This document shows positions 48,575 through 57,038 of a stretch of 64,000 nt of DNA, in pieces. The position numbers and the translations under genes were made by a program. Below the pieces are notes generated by a model, which had not been told where the DNA came from, did no database searches, and saw only the letters and a list, made by a program, of their open reading frames with translations. The stretch's first letter is position 1. Each line of letters opens with the position of its first letter. Source of the stretch: Methylocystis echinoides (GTDB lineage Bacteria; Pseudomonadota; Alphaproteobacteria; Rhizobiales; Beijerinckiaceae); the NCBI RefSeq assembly GCF_027923385.1, contig NZ_BSEC01000001.1, positions 3,074,001-3,138,000 of the forward strand, written 5' to 3'.

Positions 48575-48591
48575 CGCGACGCGCCGTCGCG
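48575..48591 (+). terminator. Possible terminator hairpin after priA
   Basis: CGCGACG (48575-48581) pairs perfectly with CGTCGCG (48585-48591) with a three-base loop, a few bases after the priA stop. The following GACGCTTTATT is only weakly T-rich, so function is uncertain. Confidence 0.4.
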
Positions 48592-48601
48592 GACGCTTTA
48601 T

Positions 48602-48637
48602 TGTAAAGTTCAAGCTTATTGTAAAACGCACTGTAAA
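48602..48637. promoter_or_regulatory. Triple TGTAAA motif
   Basis: TGTAAA occurs at 48602-48607, 48620-48625 and 48632-48637 in an A/T-rich patch within the 194-base gap between priA and the next gene. This is a possible regulator-binding array; which factor would bind is unknown. Confidence 0.3.
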
Positions 48638-48695
48638 CACGCAGCTTTTCATGAAGACGCGCGCGCGCGTTAACGACCCGCTACGAAAAGCTTGG

Positions 48696-48711
48696 CTGTC
48701 ACTGTTGACAG
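48696..48711. promoter_or_regulatory. Inverted repeat, possible operator
   Basis: CTGTCA-CTGT-TGACAG, perfect six-base arms with a four-base centre, 53 bases upstream of the ATG at 48764. The size and symmetry fit a dimeric repressor site; TTGACA within it could also act as a -35 element. Role inferred. Confidence 0.4.
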
Positions 48712-48763
48712 TAGCGACGGGTCTGTTAACTCAGCATTAAGACTGCGTTCGGGGGATTTTTTC

Positions 48764-49402
48764 ATGCGTGTTGCAAGCATTTTCAAGTTCACGTCCCGCA
48801 TATGCGCCTTTTCCGGCGCCGCTCTCTTCGTCGCGCTCGCCTTCACGCCTTCCGCACAGGCCGGCTTTCTGGAAGAGATCTTTGGCGGCGACGATGCGCC
48901 CGCGCAGGTCGCTGCGCCTCGCGCTCATGCGCCCAGAAGGTCCGGCGGCGGCGACTTTTCCATCCGTCTCAATGAAGGTCGGCGAGCGGGGCGCGCGAGT
49001 GAAAGCCGCAAGGCCGCCCGCACGCCAAAAGCGGCGCCCGACGCCAATGGCGACCGGCGCGAATATGTCGCCGGCTCGCGGCCGCAAAAGCCGCATCTTT
49101 GCGCGGTCAGCCAGAACAGTCCCGCAGAAGGGTCCGAAACCGACTATCTGCGCGACGAGACGCTGCGCGCCGGCGACAGCGTCGTCACCACGGGCGACAT
49201 CATCGTTTTCAAGGGCCATAGCGCCTGCCCGCACACAGCCGCCGATTTCGTGCCGCTTGCGCGCGCCAATCTTCCCAGAGGCCGCCGCAATGTCCTTGCG
49301 GATCTGGAACGCGCGATGAAGTCGCCCGCCCACCCCTTCGGCTCCGCCCATGACAAGCAGGCCGCCGCCAGGCTTGTCGGCCAGGTGAGCCAGAGTCAGT
49401 GA
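48764..49402 (+). CDS. Exported protein of unknown function
   Basis: A 212-residue protein with a signal peptide (ICAFSGAALFVALAFTPSAQA, cleavage near residue 32), followed by a polar, basic, probably disordered stretch (residues about 45-110) and a C-terminal part with two cysteines (PHLCAVSQNS; KGHSACPHT) and TLRAGDSVVTTGDIIVFKGH, which might be a small beta domain. No family recognised. GGGGGA precedes the ATG. Its last seven bases overlap the convergent small gene on the other strand. Confidence 0.7.
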   Translation: MRVASIFKFTSRICAFSGAALFVALAFTPSAQAGFLEEIFGGDDAPAQVAAPRAHAPRRSGGGDFSIRLNEGRRAGRASESRKAARTPKAAPDANGDRREYVAGSRPQKPHLCAVSQNSPAEGSETDYLRDETLRAGDSVVTTGDIIVFKGHSACPHTAADFVPLARANLPRGRRNVLADLERAMKSPAHPFGSAHDKQAAARLVGQVSQSQ

Positions 49403-49698
49403 CGCGCGTCTGACTTTTTCCTGCTGCCGCGCAGGGTGCGATCCTGCGCTTCCCTGCCTTCCGCGCCGGCCTCGGCGGTCTTGCCGCTGCGCTCCTTTTC
49501 CTTGGTCTTGCGCAGATTTTCTGCGTTCTTCTGCGGGCTTTCGCGATTGGCGGCGCCCGCCTCATGCAGAGCGATCGCAATCGCCTGTCGCGGGTTCTTC
49601 ACCCTGCCGCCGGCCCCGCCGCTTTCCAGCTCGCCATGCTTGTATTCATGCATGACCCGACGAATGGTCTTCTTCTGACTTTCCGATTCTTTTGGCAT
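49396..49698 (-). CDS. Small basic protein with KTIRRVMHEYK-type domain (DUF6496-like)
   Basis: A 100-residue, highly charged cytoplasmic protein. Residues about 10-50 (KKTIRRVMHEYKHGELESGG, then VKNPRQAIAIALHEAG) match a short domain I recall as DUF6496, found in many proteobacteria and of unknown role. The rest is Lys/Arg/Glu-rich and likely disordered, suggestive of nucleic-acid contact (inference). ATG 49698 has GGAG about 8 bases upstream; an ATG ten codons further up is less likely. Confidence 0.75.
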   Translation of the reverse strand: MPKESESQKKTIRRVMHEYKHGELESGGAGGRVKNPRQAIAIALHEAGAANRESPQKNAENLRKTKEKERSGKTAEAGAEGREAQDRTLRGSRKKSDARH

Positions 49699-49948
49699 GG
49701 CGCGATCTCCGATCGACTGTTCAGCCATGTCATCTGGCGCGCCGAAGAGCTGTGGAAAGTTTCACAAGCGCTTGAATGAACGCAGGCGTGCGCGCACAGC
49801 TTCAGCTTTACAATAAGGCCTTTTGCTTATGTGAATTGCTTCCCTGACCCGCTCTCTGCTAGAGAAACGGCCGGGCCTCGTGTGAAATCAATATGACGCG
49901 ATGACATCGCGCCCGAGTAATTTTCCTGAAACGTCCGGGACGTATCGA

Positions 49949-50908
49949 ATGACGAAGCGCGTTTTGGTGACAGGTGGCGCTGGCTTCCTTGGTTCTCATT
50001 TATGCGAGCGGCTACTCGACAATAATTGTGAAGTGCTTTGCGTCGACAACTTTTTCACGGGGTCGCGCCGGAATATCACGCACCTCCTCGACAACAAGGA
50101 CTTCGAGCTTCTCAGGCACGATGTCACGCACCCCCTCCATGTGGAGGTTGACGAGATCTATAATCTCGCCTGTCCGGCCTCGCCCATTCACTACCAGTTC
50201 GACCCCGTCCAAACGACGAAGACGAGCGTCATGGGCGTCATCAACATGCTTGGCCTCGCCAAGCGCGTGAAGGCCAAGATTCTCCAGGCGTCGACTTCCG
50301 AAGTTTACGGCGACCCGATCGTTCATCCGCAGCCTGAGGAATACTGGGGCAACGTCAATCCGATCGGATTTCGCTCCTGCTATGACGAAGGTAAGCGTTG
50401 CGCCGAAACCCTGATCTTCGATTACGTCCGGCAGCACAAGATTCCCGCCAAGGTCGTTCGCATCTTCAACACCTATGGTCCCCGGATGCATCTCAAGGAC
50501 GGGCGGGTGGTCTCCAATTTCGTCGTTCAGGCGCTCACCGGCTGCGATATCACGATCTATGGCGACGGCGCGCAGACGCGGTCGTTCTGTTACGTCGACG
50601 ATCTGATCGAGGCCATGATGCGCATGATGGCGACAACGCCGGAGACGACAGGTCCGATCAATATCGGCAATCCGGTCGAATTCACCATCCGCGAGCTGGG
50701 CGAACTCGTGATCGAACTGACCGGCTCCAGATCACGGCTGGTGTTCGAACCACTGCCCTGCGACGATCCGAAACAGCGCCAGCCGGATATTCGCAAAGCG
50801 CGGGAGAAGCTCGGTTGGGAGCCACAAATCCAGCTGCGCGCGGGCCTGATGAAAACCATCGCCTATTTCGATGAGCTGCTCAAGAAAGAGCAGCCGCAGC
50901 CGGCCTGA
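49949..50908 (+). CDS. NAD-dependent sugar-nucleotide enzyme, UDP-glucuronate decarboxylase-like
   Basis: Short-chain dehydrogenase/reductase of 319 residues. N-terminal NAD loop ([19 protein letters not shown]), the catalytic Tyr-Lys pair in [13 protein letters not shown] with Ser/Thr in [11 protein letters not shown], and the substrate-region sequences [14 protein letters not shown] and [20 protein letters not shown], which are characteristic of UDP-xylose synthases that convert UDP-glucuronate to UDP-xylose. This would supply a sugar donor for surface polysaccharide. I chose ATG 49949 over an open extension upstream. It appears to be transcribed alone. Confidence 0.9.
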   Translation: MTKRVLVTGGAGFLGSHLCERLLDNNCEVLCVDNFFTGSRRNITHLLDNKDFELLRHDVTHPLHVEVDEIYNLACPASPIHYQFDPVQTTKTSVMGVINMLGLAKRVKAKILQASTSEVYGDPIVHPQPEEYWGNVNPIGFRSCYDEGKRCAETLIFDYVRQHKIPAKVVRIFNTYGPRMHLKDGRVVSNFVVQALTGCDITIYGDGAQTRSFCYVDDLIEAMMRMMATTPETTGPINIGNPVEFTIRELGELVIELTGSRSRLVFEPLPCDDPKQRQPDIRKAREKLGWEPQIQLRAGLMKTIAYFDELLKKEQPQPA

Positions 50909-51016
50909 CGCAAGCGGCCACACGGAGAGACAGTCGCAAAGAAACCGTCTACGCCGCGCAGGGGCGCGCCACGCCCTTCGTTGCGCAGGAAGGAAGCGCG
51001 CGGTCTCCACCCCGGA

Positions 51017-51421
51017 TCAGTGCAGAGGACAGATCTTTTTCCAAAGGCTGGTCGTCTCGTCGTATTTCACCTGCTTCTCAGGTTCCGAAATCTTGCCCTT
51101 CCTAGATGTCGGCTTCGCGAACAGGCTCTTGTCGACCGGCTGGGGCTTCCCCCCTGCCCAGGCGACCGTTGGATTTTTCTTGTTGCAGGAAACTTTCGCG
51201 CTTCTGTTTTGCTCATCGGCATTAGTGGTGCCGGGCTGACGATAGGTCAAAAAAATCGTCTTCACCGAATATTGTTCGTCCCCGGTCTTCTCTTTCTTTT
51301 CGATGAAAGCCTTGCGGCATTTCCCCTGAGCGCAATCCTCATAAAAAAGCTGCGCCGCGGCCTGCCCGGCCAGCAGCGAAAAACCAATCAACAGACATGC
51401 TCGCGTGAACGGAATATGCAT
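51017..51421 (-). CDS. Small exported cysteine-containing protein
   Basis: A 134-residue protein with a signal peptide (TRACLLIGFSLLAGQAAA). The mature protein has four cysteines (EDCAQGKC, VSCNKKN, KKICPLH at the C-terminus), consistent with two disulfides in the periplasm. Lys-rich, no known motif. ATG 51421 has GAGGAG about 9 bases upstream; an open extension of ten codons lies above it. It is convergent with the sugar-nucleotide gene. Confidence 0.7.
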   Translation of the reverse strand: MHIPFTRACLLIGFSLLAGQAAAQLFYEDCAQGKCRKAFIEKKEKTGDEQYSVKTIFLTYRQPGTTNADEQNRSAKVSCNKKNPTVAWAGGKPQPVDKSLFAKPTSRKGKISEPEKQVKYDETTSLWKKICPLH

Positions 51422-51838
51422 TGACGCAGGCTCCTCGCCTCGTGCTCCCACCGGGACGCCGCATCGCTCGACGGCAGCGACGCCCGCGCCTCACGACGCA
51501 CTGATCTACCCAATATTGCCCATGCGCGCACCCGATTCCAGCGCCATCTCCGCCATGGGGCAAGGAGCCAGTCGCCGCTGACGGGAGGAGACGGGCGACC
51601 GAGCACAAGCTACGCAGCAAAGCCCGTCCGCCACGAAGAAGAACGTAAAAACAGTCTCTCGGTCGATTTACGACACGCGGTGCGTGTCCATGACCATCCC
51701 TTACCCACAGGGCCGACCCGGCGTGCTCATTTCGAGCGGACACGGCGTTGCCAATTCGATCCCTTCGCGTCTAACCTCGGCATGTTTCGCGCGCGCCAGC
51801 CCGCCCCCACGCACAGAGAAAAGCAGACGGCTCGGACA
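51422..51838. other. Gene-free stretch
   Basis: About 417 bases with no convincing gene. Short open frames on both strands lack ribosome sites and protein-like composition. No repeat or RNA structure was recognised. Confidence 0.45.
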
Positions 51839-52078
51839 ATGACGGACCAGGACACCCCGGCAAGAGACGCGGATAGCGAGCAGCTTGACAATGCAGCCTC
51901 GACCCTGCGCGACCGACTATCCACGGGCGTGATCTCGAAACTTTTCGCGCTGCACGCGATTCCGACCCAGAAGATTGGGCGCAGACGCGCGATCCGAAAT
52001 GCCGCGATGAAGGATCTCGCCAGATGCGCGGCCCGGGCGCCCGCCGAAAACCCGGTCGTCAAGTCAACAGATAGCTGA
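51839..52078 (+). CDS. Possible small basic protein (79 aa)
   Basis: A 79-codon frame starting MTDQDTPARDADSEQLDNAA and continuing STLRDRLSTGVISKLFALHA, then IPTQKIGRRRAIRNAAMKDL. The first 20 residues are acidic and the rest basic and helical. There is no signal or membrane segment. No good ribosome site, and a minus-strand frame overlaps it, so it may not be real. Its end overlaps the convergent receiver gene by 20 bases. Confidence 0.35.
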   Translation: MTDQDTPARDADSEQLDNAASTLRDRLSTGVISKLFALHAIPTQKIGRRRAIRNAAMKDLARCAARAPAENPVVKSTDS

Positions 52079-52430
52079 AATCTTCGGTCAGCGCGGGCTT
52101 GGTTATATGGCCGTCGAAGCCCGCGGCCCGCACGTTCTTTTCAATCTGCTTCGGTCCCCATCCCGTGACGGCGACGATACAGACCTTCCGCCCCTCCGGC
52201 AGCGTGCGCATGGAGCGCGCGATCTCATAGCCATCCATCACGGGCATGCCAATGTCGAGGAAGACCACCTCGGGCTTGAAAGCCTGCAACGCCTTGAGCC
52301 CCTCCTCGCCGCTATAGGCGACGCGCACCTCCGCCCCCATCGCCTCCAGCAGCATGACGAAGCTGTCCGCGACGTCATGATCGTCGTCGATGACAAGGAT
52401 GCGTTTGCTGGTGGGGGACCCTTCGGTCAC
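52059..52430 (-). CDS. Stand-alone response-regulator receiver domain
   Basis: A 123-residue single-domain receiver. Acidic pocket in RILVIDDDHDVADSF, phospho-acceptor Asp in EVVFLDIGMPVMDGYEIA, Thr in IVAVTGWG and Lys in HITKPALTED. With no output domain it would act by protein contact, like CheY or Spo0F-type relays. The start appears to be GTG at 52430. No kinase gene is adjacent, so it is an orphan in this window; receivers of this form often derive from hybrid-kinase C-termini. Confidence 0.9.
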   Translation of the reverse strand: MTEGSPTSKRILVIDDDHDVADSFVMLLEAMGAEVRVAYSGEEGLKALQAFKPEVVFLDIGMPVMDGYEIARSMRTLPEGRKVCIVAVTGWGPKQIEKNVRAAGFDGHITKPALTEDFSYLLT

Positions 52431-52689
52431 GCCATGTCTCTCGATTGCGACGGCTTCGCCAGATCACTTTGCCGGCCCCTTCATTGAAGCTACGTGTCGA
52501 CAAACCCGCAATTGTGGAAACTACGAGCTTGCCTGCCCGCGCGCTTTATGTGTTGCGCCGCCACGACAGCCGCTCCCCCTTGCGCGCGGGCGCCGGCGCC
52601 GCCGCCGATCGGCGCTTGACCGAAAGCGTGAGCGAATGCGACACTCGGAACTCCATGAGCTTTTTGTAAACGCTTGAAGGGGACGTCGC

Positions 52690-53604
52690 TTGACGGATCA
52701 CCAGTCCCACGCCGCCGCGCCGGAAGCGCAAGGCTCTTATACGGATGGGCATCCGCTCGACGATGTTCATTACATAGAAGCCAAGATCATTCTGAGCGGA
52801 CAGCGTTTCACCTCCGTCCAGAGTTTTTTCGATTTCGAAAAACTCGTTCGCAAGGCGGCCCGTCAACTGCGCGTCGATTTCGACACGGCGTCCTGCGAAG
52901 GGCTGCGTCCGCAAATCCGCGAGGTGTTGTTCCTCGACACCAAGGATTTCAAACTCTACAATAACGCCTTCATCCTGCGTCGCAGAATTGCTTACGAAGA
53001 TGGCTTTCCCGCCGGAGAGCCGGAGATCGTCTTCAAGTTCCGTCATCCCGACCTCGCAACGGCCTCCGAGCTCGATGTGCGACCCAATATCCCGGGCGCG
53101 TGGCGGATCAAATTCAAGGAGGAGTGGCTGCCGGAGAAGACGCGCATCGGCGGCTCCCGTTCGCTCTATTCACACAATGTGGAGTTCAAACTCCATCCGC
53201 TGAGCTTCAATGAGGATCTCACCGACACGGCCACCCTCATCGGCGCATTGCCCGCGTTGCGACCTCTTCTCACGGAGAAGAAGGAGCATCTCCAGCTCGT
53301 CCATCGCACGGCGGTCGAGGAAGTGCTCCAGCAACTGGGCACGCTGGATTTCGGCAAGGGCCTCGAGGCGGCGAGCAATGTGTCGGTATGGCGCGCGCGC
53401 GGCGACCACCGGCAGCTCGTTGGCGAGTTCTCCTTCCAGCACAAGTTCCAGCGGCGCGACGAACTGAGCGCCAAGGCGCTGCTCAAATGCGCTGAATTCT
53501 TCAAACTCCTGCAGCATGAGGCGCAGGACTGGATCAGCCTCGGCACGACGAAGACAGGCGCCGTCTACCGCCTCAAGGGCAATCCGCCGCAAAGCCATGA
53601 GTGA
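52690..53604 (+). CDS. CYTH/triphosphate-tunnel-like protein of unknown function
   Basis: A 304-residue cytoplasmic protein. The pattern YIEAKIIL near residue 30, the alternating charged strands AFILRRRIAY and EIVFKFRHPD, and the strand KTGAVYRLKG near the end suggest the CYTH/VTC-type tunnel fold that binds polyphosphate or nucleoside triphosphates; the classical ExExK motif is incomplete (only E30-x-K32), so this is tentative. The start is TTG 52690, backed by AAGGGGA about 7 bases upstream. It overlaps the first chrA gene by eight bases, so the three genes form an operon. Confidence 0.6.
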   Translation: MTDHQSHAAAPEAQGSYTDGHPLDDVHYIEAKIILSGQRFTSVQSFFDFEKLVRKAARQLRVDFDTASCEGLRPQIREVLFLDTKDFKLYNNAFILRRRIAYEDGFPAGEPEIVFKFRHPDLATASELDVRPNIPGAWRIKFKEEWLPEKTRIGGSRSLYSHNVEFKLHPLSFNEDLTDTATLIGALPALRPLLTEKKEHLQLVHRTAVEEVLQQLGTLDFGKGLEAASNVSVWRARGDHRQLVGEFSFQHKFQRRDELSAKALLKCAEFFKLLQHEAQDWISLGTTKTGAVYRLKGNPPQSHE

Positions 53605-54163
53605 GCCAGCGCCGTCCGTATCAATCGGCGAGATCTTCTGGGCCTTTCTCGTGATTGGCGCGACGAGCCTCGGCGGCGGCGTCGTGGGCTATTTGCGCTC
53701 GAGCCTGGTCGGATCGCTGAAATGGCTCGACGATGAAACCTTCGTCGAACTGCTTGCCATCTGTCAGTCCATGCCAGGGCTGAACGCCTCCAACATGGCG
53801 ATCCTCGTCGGCGATCGCCTGCGCGGCGGCGCCGGCGCGGCGGTCGCGCTCATCGGGATTTGCCTGCCCGGCGGCCTTATCATGGTCGCGGCGGCCGCGG
53901 CGCTCGACTCGGGCGCCCATGACCACCCTCTTGTCAGAGCGGCCCTGCGCGGCGTATCCGCCGGGGCTGTCGGCATGGTGCTTTATGTGACCGTGCAACT
54001 GGGATTGAAGACGATCCGCCGCCCCGCCGACGCGGTCTTCGCAGCGGCGACGCTTCTATCCGTTAGCCTGATCCACGAATCCGTGCTGCTCGCGCTGATC
54101 ACCGTCGCCCCCATCGCGGCTCTCTGGTTCCAGCGGAAGAGAAAGAGCGGGGATCGGCAATGA
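53597..54163 (+). CDS. chrA: Chromate transporter ChrA family, N-terminal-type half
   Basis: Short-chain CHR-family membrane protein of 188 residues with about five to six helices. Visible motifs: FLVIGATSLGGGVVGYLRSS (the family's conserved Gly-rich helix) and ELLAICQSMPGLNASNMAIL (the usual Q-x-x-PGP-x motif appears here as PGLN). It overlaps the preceding gene by eight bases and the second half by four (ATGA). Short-chain pairs work as a heterodimer equivalent to the fused ChrA; the transported anion may be chromate or sulfate. Confidence 0.88.
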   Translation: MSEPAPSVSIGEIFWAFLVIGATSLGGGVVGYLRSSLVGSLKWLDDETFVELLAICQSMPGLNASNMAILVGDRLRGGAGAAVALIGICLPGGLIMVAAAAALDSGAHDHPLVRAALRGVSAGAVGMVLYVTVQLGLKTIRRPADAVFAAATLLSVSLIHESVLLALITVAPIAALWFQRKRKSGDRQ

Positions 54164-54681
54164 AAGAAATGATCGGATTGATCGGAGTCTTCTCCTATCT
54201 GTCATTGCTGACCATCGGCGGCGGGATGGCGGCCTTCCCTGAAATGAAGACGATGACGGTGGATATTTTCCACTGGCTGACGAAGGAGCAGCTCGTCCAT
54301 CTTTACAGTATCGGCCAGATGGCGCCCGGGCCGAATATGATGATGATCGCCGGCATCGGCGAATGGGTCGCCGGCCCGGCCGGCGCCATCGCAGTCACCC
54401 TGGCTTTCTTCCTGCCGTCGGGCCTTCTGACCCTGTGGGTCGGCCGGATGTGGGAGAAACTCACCGACTGGCCATGGCGCGCGTCAATTCAGCGCGCGCT
54501 GAGCGTCGTCTCGATCGGCCTCCTGCTCGGCGGCGTCATCAGCATCGGCAAGGTCGTGCTTGTCGGCTGGCATTCGATCGCCATCGCAACATTGGTTTTC
54601 GGGGTGCTGATGGCGACCAGCATGAACCCCCTGCCCCTCATGCTCGCCTCCGCCGTCGCGGGCATGCTGTTCTTCCGCTAG
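54160..54681 (+). CDS. chrA: Chromate transporter ChrA family, C-terminal-type half
   Basis: Short-chain CHR protein of 173 residues with about five helices. It has FSYLSLLTIGGGMAAFPEMK and YSIGQMAPGPNMMMIAGIGE, the canonical Q-M-APGP motif that is altered in its partner. Its ATG overlaps the stop of the first half, so the two are made together. A GC hairpin (CCGCCG/CGGCGG, 54686-54704) follows the stop. Confidence 0.9.
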   Translation: MKEMIGLIGVFSYLSLLTIGGGMAAFPEMKTMTVDIFHWLTKEQLVHLYSIGQMAPGPNMMMIAGIGEWVAGPAGAIAVTLAFFLPSGLLTLWVGRMWEKLTDWPWRASIQRALSVVSIGLLLGGVISIGKVVLVGWHSIAIATLVFGVLMATSMNPLPLMLASAVAGMLFFR

Positions 54682-54842
54682 CCTGCCGCCGCGCGCATCG
54701 GCGGTGCGGAAGCGCGATGCAATTGCCTTCAGCTCGACGCTACGGGCGTTTCAGAAATGACGGCCGACTCCAGCGGGTAAAGGCATGTCTCGATGCGCGC
54801 CAACCCGAAGAGGCTTCTTTGACCGTCAGGGTTTTAGAGGGA

Positions 54843-55193
54843 TCAGCGGTGCGCCTTCGGCTTTGGCTGCGGCGCCTGAGGCTTCGGCGCGGCGGTTTGG
54901 CTGACCGCGTTGGAAGGCGACGCGCTTTCAGCCTGATTTGAAGCAGGCGCAGCCGACGCCTTGGCGGCCTTTATCGATTCGAGCGTCTCGCGCAAGCCTT
55001 TCACTTCCTCGCGGAGCGCATTAACTTCCTTGGAAATATTGGCCTCGCCAATGGCGCTAGCGAAAGCCGTATCGCGGATCTGCTTTTCCAGGAAAAGGAA
55101 ACCGAAAACCAGAAAGACGGCGAGAGCCAACACCCATGTATGCGCGGGGATATCGTGTGTCTGGCTCGAGTCGACGGCTGATTTGTCAGTCAT
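54843..55193 (-). CDS. Small membrane-anchored coiled-coil protein
   Basis: A 116-residue protein with one membrane helix (TWVLALAVFLVFGFLFLE, about residues 19-36), a short coiled coil (SKEVNALREEVKGLRETLES) and an Ala/Pro/Ser-rich tail ending in QPKPKAHR. ATG 55193 has GGGGGA 6 bases upstream. Likely inner-membrane with the coiled coil in the periplasm; function unknown. Confidence 0.7.
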   Translation of the reverse strand: MTDKSAVDSSQTHDIPAHTWVLALAVFLVFGFLFLEKQIRDTAFASAIGEANISKEVNALREEVKGLRETLESIKAAKASAAPASNQAESASPSNAVSQTAAPKPQAPQPKPKAHR

Positions 55194-55288
55194 ATCATTC
55201 CCCCGCATTTAAAAGAGAGTATTAGCGTCGAACAAATAAGCACACTCGCAAACAGTTGTCACGCGTGCGCTTTTTCGTACAAACACCT

Positions 55289-56926
55289 TCATAACTCCTG
55301 ATTTATCCAGCGATTGATCGTTCGATCTATCGTCTCGCTCTCTCCTCCGGAACGTCTCCACAGCTCGCTGAAGACGGGATTCTCCGACGCCGGCTTCAGG
55401 CTGTCGGGGAGATCCATGATCCGCACGCGCATCGGGATCGGAACGCCTTCGCCGCAAATGATGCACTCGCGGTTTCTGAGCGCCTGTATCGACGATACAT
55501 ACGCCCGACCGACTTCTGGCATTGTGCTGCGAAGAACGGCCTGATCTCGTTCATTATTCAGGCGCATGGAAAGCATGGTCCCGCATTGGGAGAGCGCCGC
55601 CTCCGAAACATCCGAAGGACGTTGCGACACGAGTCCGAGCGAAATCCCGTATTTTCTCCCCTCCTTCGCGATCCTCTCGAGGATACGTCTCGACGCGCTG
55701 GAAACATTCAGCCGTTCCGAGGGGAGATAGCGTTGAGCTTCCTCACAGATGAGGAGCACAGGTCTGGTTTCCTCTCCACGTGACCATATCGCATAATCAA
55801 GGATCACCCTTGCGAGAACCGCAACGACGACGTTGATGAGGTCAGAAGGGATGCGCGACAGATCCAGAATGGAGACCGGTCGATTATTTGCGGGCATGCG
55901 CAAAAGATTGGCGATGACATCGGCGAACTTGTCGAAATACAAGCCGCGATCGAACATGAAGGCGAAGCGAGGGTCATCCGTGAGCTCCTCGAGTTTCGAT
56001 CGGAGCCGGATATAGCGTGACGCCTCGGCACGATTCTCCAGCTTTCCCATCTGGTCATTCATAATATTGAGCAGATCGTTGATCGCGTAAGGAACAGGCG
56101 TATCGACATTCAGATTCCTGATGGTCGCGGCAAGCTTGTTTCTCCCACGCGCGATCAGCAGGCAGTTCCTCAGAACGTCCTTGTCGAGCTCCCTTTCGGC
56201 GCCTTCCGTGTTTATCAGAACCTCGCAGTGCTCTTCGAAGTTCAAAATCCAAAACGGCAATCTGAGCGTATCAATATTGAAAACCACGCCCTTGTCGGCA
56301 AAGGGAGCCGCATATTCTCCGTGAGGATCGATGACGACCACGTGACCTTGTGGCGCGATTTCGATGAGCTTGTGCAACATGAGCGCGAGCAGCGTTGACT
56401 TGCCGGTGCCCGTCGAGCCCAAAATTGAAAAATGCTTGCCCAGCAGCGCATCTATCAGTATGGACGCTGAAGCGTTAAGCGTCGGATATATCGTGCCTAT
56501 TTCAATATGGGCGCGATCCGCGGGGTCGAACGCCTGCACGAGATCGCTGGATGTGACGGCGCAGACGTTGGTGCCGGGCCGCGGATAATACGAAATGCCT
56601 CGCCGGAAATTCCGGAGCCCGCCATCTGGAGAGATGTCACCTTCTCCAAGAAACTCGATCTCCGCAATTACCCACTCGCCCTTTTCATCGAAATAGCGCT
56701 TTACCTCTCTAATGTCCGCGATCAGCCAGACCCCATTCACGCGGGCTTTCAATTGACTGCCAATCGCCCCAGTCATTCTTAAGGCTTCTTCGCCGTTCTC
56801 CTGAAGCCGGGCCATTACAGCGCTGTTCATTTTGCAGGTAGCGCGACTACCGGAGAGACTGACGATCACGCCTACGACGATCTCTCGCTCCAACGACAGC
56901 TTTGACTCGTTGTTCTCACTGGTCAT
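55289..56926 (-). CDS. HerA-type ATPase (DUF87/HAS-barrel)
   Basis: FtsK/HerA-superfamily ATPase of 545 residues. It has an N-terminal HAS-like barrel (about residues 12-110, IVVGVIVSLSGSRATCKM), Walker A at 170-178 (GSTGTGKST), VVVIDPHGEYAAPF, Walker B with acidic pair (RPVLLICEEAQRYLPSE), a sensor region (SLGLVSQRPSDVSEAALSQC) and a C-terminal ICGEGVPIPMRVRI. HerA proteins form hexameric DNA translocases, often with the nuclease NurA; no NurA gene is next to it here. ATG 56926 is the first ATG; TTG 56932 is possible. It is the last gene of the minus-strand pilus block, 112 bases after cpaB. Confidence 0.87.
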   Translation of the reverse strand: MTSENNESKLSLEREIVVGVIVSLSGSRATCKMNSAVMARLQENGEEALRMTGAIGSQLKARVNGVWLIADIREVKRYFDEKGEWVIAEIEFLGEGDISPDGGLRNFRRGISYYPRPGTNVCAVTSSDLVQAFDPADRAHIEIGTIYPTLNASASILIDALLGKHFSILGSTGTGKSTLLALMLHKLIEIAPQGHVVVIDPHGEYAAPFADKGVVFNIDTLRLPFWILNFEEHCEVLINTEGAERELDKDVLRNCLLIARGRNKLAATIRNLNVDTPVPYAINDLLNIMNDQMGKLENRAEASRYIRLRSKLEELTDDPRFAFMFDRGLYFDKFADVIANLLRMPANNRPVSILDLSRIPSDLINVVVAVLARVILDYAIWSRGEETRPVLLICEEAQRYLPSERLNVSSASRRILERIAKEGRKYGISLGLVSQRPSDVSEAALSQCGTMLSMRLNNERDQAVLRSTMPEVGRAYVSSIQALRNRECIICGEGVPIPMRVRIMDLPDSLKPASENPVFSELWRRSGGESETIDRTINRWINQEL

Positions 56927-57038
56927 CTTCAAAGCCTAGCATTCACAAAGAAGTTAGCTCTTTGTATTCGTTTGATGGTCTGCCTTGGCGCCGCGGTCGG
57001 TGAAGCACAAAAGCTGCAGCCGACCGGGGACATTCGAC

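Noticed and set aside
51727..52062. A 111-codon minus-strand frame opposite the small gene at 51839
   Set aside because: Ser/Arg/Ala/Val-rich without structure or ribosome site; it looks like the shadow of the plus-strand frame or plain non-coding sequence.
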